Source of the DNA: Phocaeicola_A sp963652075
GTDB lineage: Bacteria > Bacteroidota > Bacteroidia > Bacteroidales > Bacteroidaceae
DNA: 12,096 nt
Direction of reading: 5' to 3'
Assembly (NCBI GenBank): GCA_963652075.1
Contig: CAVJRQ010000088.1
Span: forward strand, 1 to 12,096
Both the position numbers and the translations under genes were made by a program. The notes beneath the pieces are model-generated. The model saw only the letters and a list, made by a program, of their open reading frames with translations. It searched no databases and was not told where the DNA came from. Below, one piece after another: positions 1-4,885 of the stretch. Each line of letters begins with the position of its first letter. Within the stretch, counting starts at the first letter, position 1.

Positions 1-52
1 GTACTTACGATGGCTCACGTAAGTACTTACGTTGGCTTGGGTAAGTACTTAC
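1..52 (-). repeat. Left array of 22-bp palindromic-core repeats
   Basis: Three copies of the 12-bp perfect palindrome GTAAGTACTTAC lie at exact 22-bp spacing: a partial copy at 1-8, then 19-30 and 41-52. They are separated by 10-bp spacers GATGGCTCAC and GTTGGCTTGG. Read on the minus strand, each unit is the palindrome preceded by a spacer ending in CAAC or CATC, which matches the array at the right end of the window. The first copy is cut by the window edge, so the array probably continues outward. It lies about 94 bp beyond the stop codon of the leftward gene ending at 146. Function is unknown. Confidence 0.85.
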
Positions 53-145
53 GTTTTTCACCGTGCCCCTATGGAAGATTGGCTGATAAAACGATAGTAA
101 TGCGATTGGGCAAACTTGAAGAAGAAGAGTACTGACTTCGCCGTA

Positions 146-514
146 TTATTGACGTGCCGCCCGCGTGCGGATTTTCTTTCCATCCTTGTTCCAAGTGTAT
201 ATCCATGAACCCACTTGACTTGTGAACGTCTCGCCGCTTACGGACAACACTTTCCCGACGGCCGGCCCGCTCAAGGTTTGCGTTTTCTTGCCTGTTGCGT
301 CATAGATATAGTACCACGAGCCGTTTTTCACGATGAAGAACGACGAGCTGAACCCTTGCAACTCTCCAATGGCGATGCTGAGTGACTTTATCTTTTTGCC
401 ACTTTGGTCGTAGATGTAGTACCAGGTTTTTGTCGTCTCAATGTGGCTGATGCCCTGTGCCTCAATAGACAAGACAGAGAACAGCATGCCGATGGATAAT
501 AATAACTTCTTCAT
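146..514 (-). CDS. Small secreted protein with three WYYIYD-GKK repeats
   Basis: This is a 122-residue protein of unknown function. Residues 1-20 form a classical Sec signal peptide (MKK, a hydrophobic run, then SIEAQ before a Gly) with no lipobox Cys, so export to the periplasm or outside is likely. The mature part is about three copies of a roughly 36-residue unit opening with an aromatic strand and a Gly-Lys-Lys turn: WYYIYDQSGKK at residue 31, WYYIYDATGKK at 67, and WIYTWNKDGKK at 104. The second is followed by T-T-L-S-like residues resembling those after the first. Such short aromatic beta repeats suggest a small all-beta fold, but no family is recognised. The start at 514 is the only one giving a full signal peptide. 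It is monocistronic, with a 22-bp repeat array downstream. Confidence 0.72.
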   Translation of the reverse strand: MKKLLLSIGMLFSVLSIEAQGISHIETTKTWYYIYDQSGKKIKSLSIAIGELQGFSSSFFIVKNGSWYYIYDATGKKTQTLSGPAVGKVLSVSGETFTSQVGSWIYTWNKDGKKIRTRAARQ

Positions 515-595
515 ATCGTTGATTTTAATTTATAAATTTATCATTGGCTACAACACGTATGTTGTTCTTTTCTGCCATATTCGATGTTCATTTGT

Positions 596-616
596 TTTGT
601 ACCAAGCTGGTACAAA
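596..616. promoter_or_regulatory. Perfect 9-bp dyad between hsdM remnant and secreted-protein gene
   Basis: TTTGTACCA (596-604) and TGGTACAAA (608-616) are perfect inverted repeats with a 3-bp spacer AGC. The dyad lies about 80 bp upstream of the leftward start at 514 and just past the stop of the hsdM remnant at 621. It could be an operator for a dimeric regulator or a short RNA hairpin. No run of T follows on either strand, so it is not a standard terminator. The role is inferred only from symmetry and position. Confidence 0.4.
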
Positions 617-620
617 GAGT

Positions 621-886
621 TTATTCTACCAATCCTAATTCCTTCAAATTCCTCTCGATTTCTTGTCAAGGTTGGCACGTTTGACTTCCTGTTCCTTGAT
701 TTCCTTCATCACGGCGTGGATGTCGATAGAATCTCTTCCTCGAAGGTGTCAACATAACGGGAAATGTTGAGGTTGTAGTCGTTATCGTCAACCTCCCGCA
801 AGGAGTCAAGGAGACAGACTTCCACGCAGTTTGTCAGTGACTTCCCAATGTTTGTCACGGAGTTTCTGTCGTAGTTCTTCACTCAT
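621..886 (-). pseudogene. hsdM: Remnant of type I restriction-modification methylase (hsdM)
   Basis: Reading leftward from the ATG at 886, the first frame gives MSEELRQKL through DKLRG and stops at 806-808. This resembles the start of HsdM, the N6-adenine methyltransferase subunit of type I R-M systems. A second frame at once gives DNDYNLNISRYVDTFEEE, the hallmark near the C-terminus of HsdM. A third gives DIHAVMKEIKEQEVKRANLD, and a fourth ends in IERNLKELGLVE and stop at 621-623, the usual HsdM tail. The roughly 400 catalytic residues between, including the NPPF motif, are missing. The locus is therefore an internal deletion plus at least two frameshifts. The start overlaps the stop of the GIY-YIG gene (TAATG), showing the original operon order. 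No hsdS or hsdR is visible. The C-terminal identity is firm and the N-terminal one is likely. Confidence 0.8.
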
Positions 887-1587
887 TATTCTATGTCGTT
901 GTTTTCTTCGTTGTCTAAATACTCTGATTCACAACCATCTTCCAATTCTTTCTCATGTCGTAGGTCGCTTAACGTTTTCCCGTTCAATGAAAAGTATTTT
1001 GGCCCTTGATATGCTCCAGAATTGTTTTGTTGCTCTTTCGGCATAAAAGTTCCGACAAATGGAGATAGTTTATAAATGCGTCCTTGGTATTCAATGGTAT
1101 TGTCACTAGCCACCTTTACCTGGATTTTTGTGGGGTCAAATGTCAAAATCTCACCTATAGAAATACCTGCCATACTGAACCTGAAATTCTTTCGTTTTAC
1201 TACACGCTTTGTAATAATATGTTCCACTTCTTCTTTGATTGGCTCGTTGTTCCTGTAAATGGTAACAACAGCATCATCTATGGTTTGGGCAATATCCTTA
1301 AATATATCCAAAGCCACCATAGGTGGAACATTGAAAAACTCACGGTTTTGCCGGATGCGCAAATCCGTAAGACGATCGATGGTCTTATGCACAAGTTTCT
1401 CAACCTCATTGAATTTCACTGTTTCCATTGTTGCGAATATCTCAAAAGGCAGGGGAACCGCCGTGTTGTCCAATTCTTTTGAACGAATATCTACGGGACG
1501 AGAACTCTTGCCTATTTTTACCCAATCTTCGCGAAAACTAGGATTAGTCAAGATGTATACATAGCCTATTTCTTGGTCTTTTTTCAT
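886..1587 (-). CDS. GIY-YIG (T5orf172/MUG113-type) protein with RAMA-like C-terminus
   Basis: The 233-residue protein has an N-terminal GIY-YIG module of the T5orf172/MUG113 type: GYVYIL at 8-13, VKIGKSS at 23-29 with R35, the E63/H67 helix, and the N81-R-E-F-F segment. This fold cuts or binds DNA. A linker of about residues 105-135 leads to a beta-rich domain (136-210) with FRFSMAGISIGEILTF, then IEYQGRIYKLSPFVG and YFSLNGKTLSDLR. That pattern resembles the RAMA domains found with DNA methylases and restriction enzymes, and is read here as a possible modified-DNA sensor. The tail is acidic. The stop codon overlaps the start of the hsdM remnant, so it was the first gene of a type I R-M operon. 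All module residues look intact although its partner has decayed. Family assignment is confident, activity is inferred. Confidence 0.82.
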   Translation of the reverse strand: MKKDQEIGYVYILTNPSFREDWVKIGKSSRPVDIRSKELDNTAVPLPFEIFATMETVKFNEVEKLVHKTIDRLTDLRIRQNREFFNVPPMVALDIFKDIAQTIDDAVVTIYRNNEPIKEEVEHIITKRVVKRKNFRFSMAGISIGEILTFDPTKIQVKVASDNTIEYQGRIYKLSPFVGTFMPKEQQNNSGAYQGPKYFSLNGKTLSDLRHEKELEDGCESEYLDNEENNDIE

Positions 1588-1744
1588 TGCCGTCTATTTT
1601 ATTTCCAATTGAAAGTTCTAATGATGTTTCTCTATTTATCCTTGATGCGAGTAAGTGGCTTGCGTATTTTAAGCCATGTCCGATTTTTCCAAGTCGGATG
1701 CAAATCACCCGTTGTCCATCGTATGTCTTTTTGTAATTTAATCA

Positions 1745-1776
1745 CAAAGATAATGTTTTGCAACCGAAATCAGCAA
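1745..1776 (-). promoter_or_regulatory. Bacteroidetes-type promoter upstream of the GIY-YIG gene
   Basis: On the minus strand, TATCTTTG (1745-1752) matches the TAnnTTTG -7 element exactly. A TTG (1774-1776) lies 21 bp upstream as a candidate -33. Transcription would begin near 1738 and leave a leader of about 150 nt before the ATG at 1587. No Shine-Dalgarno sequence precedes that ATG. The 1588-1838 gap otherwise holds no gene I can support. Confidence 0.55.
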
Positions 1777-1838
1777 CCATAAGGTTGTTTTCTTCCTTCT
1801 TGACAACAATTTACTTTTCGTGTTGTCCCATGCGCCAC

Positions 1839-2357
1839 TTAGGGTACGCCAATACATTTATAACCATTTTTCCCATAAAAGTGCAGCACATTATCCCTGT
1901 TGTAGGCATCTACTACAATGAAGCGGCAACCAGTCTTGTTGTCGGGATGGATAAACCACGAAGCGATGTATTCTATGACTTGAGAGCCTACAGAATAAGA
2001 GCTTCCTTGAAATTCCTTTGCCACTCCAAGTCTACCAATCAATATGGCAGGATAACTTCTTGTCCTCTTGGAATTCGGAATCTTTCTTTGAATCTTGTTT
2101 CTTGAAGAATAGGGAATCAATGCAGCCTTGATACTGTCGTTGGCCAACGTAAAAGCACAAACTATCTTTTTGTCTTCACCTGTTGTTGAGAAATAATAAG
2201 TCTTCCCCAGCAACTGTTCCGAATAGAGGTAAGCGTCTTCGTGAAAGAAATTGTCGAGGTCGTCATCTCCGCAGCTGAAAGTTTCCAACTCACCCTGTGT
2301 CGTTATAGGATAAGGAAAACCACCGCAACTATTTCGCAAAAGGCCCTTTTCCTCCAT
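1839..2357 (-). CDS. GNAT-family acetyltransferase, probable toxin of a TA pair
   Basis: This is a 172-residue GCN5-related N-acetyltransferase of the toxin-like subgroup (TacT/AtaT style), whose known members acetylate aminoacyl-tRNA and block translation. Visible marks are FSCGDDDLDNFF at 27-38 (the typical CG-x-x-DLD-x-F entry motif), the ILIGRLGV strand at 106-112, the pyrophosphate loop region EFQGSSYSVGSQVI at 115-128, GCRFIVVDA at 143-151, and HFYGKNGY at 159-166 with the candidate catalytic Tyr161. The loop seems about two residues longer than the usual Q/R-x-x-G-x-G/A. The protein stops only six residues after the last motif, shorter than many relatives. Its start overlaps the end of the upstream small gene by 29 bp, typical of co-translated antitoxin-toxin pairs. 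A metabolic acetyltransferase is possible but less likely. Confidence 0.8.
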   Translation of the reverse strand: MEEKGLLRNSCGGFPYPITTQGELETFSCGDDDLDNFFHEDAYLYSEQLLGKTYYFSTTGEDKKIVCAFTLANDSIKAALIPYSSRNKIQRKIPNSKRTRSYPAILIGRLGVAKEFQGSSYSVGSQVIEYIASWFIHPDNKTGCRFIVVDAYNRDNVLHFYGKNGYKCIGVP

Positions 2358-2523
2358 GTTCTTTCATATATTTACGTGAACGTTCCATTATACGGTCTAT
2401 ATCCTCAAAGGAGAAAACTAATTTCCTCCTTTGTGGATTGCGTTCGTTCTCCTCAGCCTCACGCACAAACCGCTCTGCCGTCTCACCTGTCAATACAGGA
2501 ATACTTCTTATTTCCAATGCCAT
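2329..2523 (-). CDS. Small protein, presumptive antitoxin of the GNAT pair
   Basis: The 64-residue protein begins at the ATG at 2523, chosen because AAGGAG lies about seven bases upstream. The longer open frame to 2592 would start upstream of the predicted transcript. It opens with MALEIRSIPVLTGETAERF, a short strand and helix pattern seen in small Bacteroidetes partners of toxins. It continues with a charged helix (REAEENERNPQRR), a FSFEDIDRIMERSRKYMKEH helix and a Gly/Lys tail. I see no ribbon-helix-helix or HTH motif, unlike the DUF1778 antitoxins that partner known GNAT toxins. It overlaps the toxin start by 29 bp and is transcribed first. The antitoxin role is inferred from size, order and overlap, and the family is not recognised with certainty. 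Confidence 0.72.
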   Translation of the reverse strand: MALEIRSIPVLTGETAERFVREAEENERNPQRRKLVFSFEDIDRIMERSRKYMKEHGGKGPFAK

Positions 2524-2557
2524 AATCTTCTCCTTTTTATATATGCAATATTGGATG

Positions 2558-2589
2558 TAAAGATACATTTTTCCTTTCATACCGCCAAA
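2558..2589 (-). promoter_or_regulatory. Promoter of the GNAT toxin-antitoxin pair
   Basis: On the minus strand, TTTG (2586-2589) and TATCTTTA (2558-2565) are separated by 20 bp, close to the Bacteroidetes consensus TTTG-N19-TAnnTTTG with one mismatch in the -7 element. The predicted start near 2550 leaves a leader of about 27 nt that contains the AAGGAG ribosome site before the ATG at 2523. Confidence 0.65.
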
Positions 2590-2620
2590 CATCTTGTATT
2601 ATTTTAACCTACGCAGGTCA

Positions 2621-2791
2621 CACGGCTCTTTCATTTAACTTTAGCGTCTTAACTGTCTGGTAATAAGAAATCTACGCAAGTATATCATTAAACACGCAAG
2701 TCAAGATTATAATAATGATACCAATGGCCGCTAACGGGTTATTAATCACAGCCTTTGAAATTTCAAAGCATTTTTAAATGAAAGAGCCGTG
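2621..2791. mobile_element. MITE-like element with 18-bp perfect terminal inverted repeats
   Basis: CACGGCTCTTTCATTTAA (2621-2638) is repeated exactly in reverse complement at 2774-2791, bounding a 171-bp AT-rich segment with no coding capacity. The inside carries a 16-bp perfect palindrome CTTTGAAATTTCAAAG (2753-2768) and two ACGCAAG copies (2674-2680 and 2694-2700). The repeats mismatch on both sides at once, so their limits are sharp. No convincing target-site duplication is visible in the flanks. A non-autonomous transposable element is the best reading. A large RNA hairpin is the alternative. Confidence 0.6.
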
Positions 2792-2844
2792 CAAAAGCAT
2801 GAGATTTTTTTCTGCTTTTTATTTGGAGAATAAGGAAAATTACG

Positions 2845-2874
2845 CTTCCTTTGTGGCATCATGACACAAGGAAG
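2845..2874 (+). other. Long hairpin in the region upstream of tnaA
   Basis: CTTCCTTTGTG (2845-2855) pairs with CACAAGGAAG (2865-2874), giving ten base pairs with a single bulged T and a 9-nt loop. No T run follows on the plus strand, so it is not a standard terminator. The stop and start codons of the two overlapping mini-frames fall in the loop and descending arm, so translation and folding could affect each other. Confidence 0.45.
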
Positions 2875-2942
2875 TCACATATCCGCATTTAGCCTCCGCT
2901 TTGTGAACATCAAGAAGCGAGACGAATTCCTTTCCTGACAGA

Positions 2943-2978
2943 GGTAGGTGAACCGCCCGTCCGGGACAGGTTCCTACC
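2943..2978 (+). other. Two-tier hairpin upstream of tnaA
   Basis: GGTAGG (2943-2948) pairs with CCTACC (2973-2978). After a two-base TG bulge, AACC (2951-2954) pairs with GGTT (2969-2972). The apical part also contains CCCG/CGGG (2956-2959 and 2962-2965), although its 2-nt loop is too tight for all four pairs. It is a plausible RNA structure or regulator site. Its sequence matches no riboswitch I can name. Confidence 0.4.
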
Positions 2979-3115
2979 CTCCCCTATTCTATTTTATCAA
3001 CCGTTCGTTACAGAGATAATCGTTGACCGCCATAGACAAACGCGGCAATGGGTATCGTTGCATTGACGGCTTCCGATGAATCCCTTTTTACTAAACCTTA
3101 TAAATATCATCTAAT

Positions 3116-4498
3116 ATGGAATTACCATTCGCTGAATCGTACAAAATCAAAATGGTGGAGAACATCCACAAGAGTACACGTGAAGAGCGCGAAGCCTGGA
3201 TAAAGGAAGCGCACTACAACCTGTTCAATCTGCGTAGCGACCAAGTGTTCATCGACCTGCTGACCGACTCGGGCACGGGTGCCATGAGCGACAAACAATG
3301 GGCTGCGATGATGACAGGCGACGAGAGTTACGCGGGCGCACGTTCCTACTTCGAGATGAAGAGCGCCATCAAGGAGGTGCTCGGTTTCGACTATTTCCTG
3401 CCCGCACACCAAGGCCGCGCGGCAGAGAACGTGCTCTATTCGTCGTTGCTGAAAGCGGGAGACATCGTGCCGGGCAACTCACACTTCGACACCACCAAGG
3501 GACACATTGAGTTCCGCAAGGCCGTGGCGGTAGACTGCACCATCGCCGAAGCCGGCGACACGCAGTTGGAACTGCCGTTCAAGGGAAACATGGACTTGCA
3601 GAAGTTGGAAGAGGTGATGAAAAAATATCCGGCCTCACAGATTCCTATGGTGGTGCTCACCATCACCAACAACACGGCAGGCGGACAGCCCGTGTCTATG
3701 GAAAACATCCGCGGCATCAGCGCACTGTGCAAGAAGTACGGAGTGAAATTGCAGATTGACTCCGCCCGTTTTGCCGAGAACGCCTATTTCATCAAGACGC
3801 GCGAGGCAGGCTATGCCGACAAGAGCATCAAGGAAATCGTGAAAGAGATATTCTCGTACGCCGACATTGCCACCATGTCGAGCAAGAAGGATGCCATCGT
3901 GAACATGGGTGGATTCATCGCTTTCAAGGACGAGGAGTTGTGGCGCAAGTGCCAGATGTTCTGCGTGATGAACGAGGGATTCATCACCTACGGCGGAATG
4001 TCCGGACGCGACATGAGCGCTTTGGCACAGGGGCTGGACGAAGGAACGGAGTTTGAGTATCTGGAGACCCGCATCAAACAGGTGGCTTACTTAGCCTCCA
4101 AACTGGACGAGTACGGCATTCCTTACCAGCGCCCGGCTGGCGGACACGCCATCTTCGTGGACGCGAAGAAGGTGCTGACGCACGTGCCCAAGGAAGAGTT
4201 CCAGGCACAGACATTAGGCATTGAGCTTTATTTGGAAGCGGGAATTCGTGGAGTGGAGATTGGTGCCATCCTGGCGGACCGCGACCCCGTTACACGCGAG
4301 AACCGCTATCCGACCTTGGAGTTGCTGCGTCTGGCTATTCCGCGACGCACCTACACCAACAACCATATGGACGTGATTGCCGCAGCGCTGAAGAACGTGT
4401 ATGACCGTCGTGAACAAATCACACACGGATACAAAATCACGAAAGAGCTGCCCATCATGCGTCACTTCACCATTGAGTTGGCTCCTGCAAACGAATAA
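3116..4498 (+). CDS. tnaA: Tryptophanase (tryptophan indole-lyase)
   Basis: This 460-residue PLP enzyme cleaves L-tryptophan to indole, pyruvate and ammonia in the cytoplasm. It is full length, matching E. coli TnaA. It has the TDSGTGAMSD segment (50-59), the HQGR motif (98-101), NNTAGGQPVS (185-194), DSARFAENAYF (215-225) and the PLP-lysine motif MSSKKDA (254-260, Schiff-base lysine probably K258). R410 in IPRRTYT should hold the substrate carboxylate. Tyrosine phenol-lyase is the close alternative. Three positions favour tryptophanase: D125 in HFDTT, Ile382 in GVEIG where the phenol-lyase has Arg, and His450 in MRHFT where it has Phe. The stretch YGGMSGRDM (292-300) does resemble phenol-lyases. 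The gene is monocistronic with its own terminator and a long structured upstream region, suggesting regulation. Confidence 0.95.
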   Translation: MELPFAESYKIKMVENIHKSTREEREAWIKEAHYNLFNLRSDQVFIDLLTDSGTGAMSDKQWAAMMTGDESYAGARSYFEMKSAIKEVLGFDYFLPAHQGRAAENVLYSSLLKAGDIVPGNSHFDTTKGHIEFRKAVAVDCTIAEAGDTQLELPFKGNMDLQKLEEVMKKYPASQIPMVVLTITNNTAGGQPVSMENIRGISALCKKYGVKLQIDSARFAENAYFIKTREAGYADKSIKEIVKEIFSYADIATMSSKKDAIVNMGGFIAFKDEELWRKCQMFCVMNEGFITYGGMSGRDMSALAQGLDEGTEFEYLETRIKQVAYLASKLDEYGIPYQRPAGGHAIFVDAKKVLTHVPKEEFQAQTLGIELYLEAGIRGVEIGAILADRDPVTRENRYPTLELLRLAIPRRTYTNNHMDVIAAALKNVYDRREQITHGYKITKELPIMRHFTIELAPANE

Positions 4499-4566
4499 AA
4501 ACAGGTAAAGAACAAAGCCCGAAACGTTCGTCAGAACGATAACATAGCTGTAATAAAACGGGTTTT

Positions 4567-4616
4567 CGGCTCAAACGAGGAGAATCAAACCACTCCCGTT
4601 TGAGCCGGTTCTTTTT
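4567..4616 (+). terminator. Rho-independent terminator of tnaA
   Basis: CGGCTCAAACG (4567-4577) and CGTTTGAGCCG (4597-4607) form a perfect 11-bp stem around a 19-nt loop. GTTCTTTTT (4608-4616) follows as the U-rich tract. It lies about 70 bp past the tnaA stop codon. Confidence 0.88.
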
Positions 4617-4663
4617 CACGGACACCCCCATCGGTATCCATTGACACCCAAAAGTATGGGCAT

Positions 4664-4726
4664 AAAAAAAGGGTCAACGCCTTGACCCAACCTTTGTTAA
4701 CCTTAAATCTAATACTATGAAAAACA
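4664..4726 (-). ncRNA. Candidate small RNA of about 60 nt
   Basis: A complete minus-strand transcription unit lies between tnaA and the MBL-fold gene, with no protein gene inside. A consensus promoter starts transcription near 4726. The RNA runs through a single-stranded-looking stretch that includes TTAGATTTAAGGTTAACAAA (4688-4707). It ends with the hairpin GGGTCAA-GGCG-TTGACCC (4671-4688) and seven U (4664-4670). The T run exists only on the minus strand, which fixes direction. The 5' segment reads like a recurring Bacteroidales intergenic motif, but I cannot verify this. It could be a regulatory sRNA. A leader that terminates early is less likely, because no leftward gene follows. The exact 5' end is inferred from promoter spacing. 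Confidence 0.68.
4671..4688 (-). terminator. Terminator of the small RNA
   Basis: On the minus strand a 7-bp perfect stem, GGGTCAA with TTGACCC around a 4-nt loop, is followed directly by seven T (4664-4670). This is a textbook intrinsic terminator working leftward only. Confidence 0.8.
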
Positions 4727-4731
4727 CATTG

Positions 4732-4762
4732 CAAATGTACGCACCTTTCGACTTCTACCAAA
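4732..4762 (-). promoter_or_regulatory. Perfect Bacteroidetes promoter of the small RNA
   Basis: On the minus strand, TTTG (4759-4762) and TACATTTG (4732-4739) are separated by exactly 19 bp, matching the TTTG-N19-TAnnTTTG consensus at every defined position. It is the best promoter match found in the window. It has no protein-coding gene in front of it, only the short segment ending in a terminator at 4664. Confidence 0.78.
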
Positions 4763-4885
4763 CAATTCAAAGAAAAAAAGCATGCTATATAACATCTATT
4801 AATAAATAGCTTCTTCCAAGGCTTCTTTTATTAAGATTCGTTTTTGTTCGGAAAGGTATTTTTAAGCAGCGAACCCGATGATGCG

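Larger units (their letters stand above)
2792..3115 (+). promoter_or_regulatory. Structured leader and upstream region of tnaA
   Basis: This 324-bp stretch has no recognised gene but two strong hairpins, given as separate entries. It also has two tiny overlapping reading frames: 2799-2864 (21 codons) and 2861-2938 (25 codons), joined by ATGA. No exact TAnnTTTG element was found. TATTTTAT near 2989 is a weak -7 candidate that would leave a leader of about 115 nt. Neither short frame contains Trp, so a TnaC-type arrest peptide is not evident. Regulation of tnaA by these structures is inferred only. Confidence 0.35.

Noticed and set aside
1..52. CRISPR array at the edges
   Set aside because: The 12-bp repeat core is too short, the 10-bp spacers are similar to one another, and there are no cas genes.
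1588..1838. Minus-strand open stretch reading RVICIRLGKIGHGLKYASHL before the GIY-YIG gene
   Set aside because: It has no ATG start and runs into the GIY-YIG gene in another frame, and no family is recognised. It may be a gene scrap, but the support is too weak.
3116..4498. Tyrosine phenol-lyase instead of tryptophanase
   Set aside because: D125, Ile382 and His450 follow the tryptophanase pattern, although YGGMSGRDM is phenol-lyase-like.
4718..4810. Short plus-strand frame starting MKNTLQMYAP after the tnaA terminator
   Set aside because: The sequence is better explained as the complement of the small-RNA promoter and 5' end. There is no plus-strand promoter, and its amino-acid pattern suggests nothing.
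4790..4885. Terminator of the leftward murB operon
   Set aside because: T runs exist near 4773 on the minus strand, but no convincing stem precedes them.
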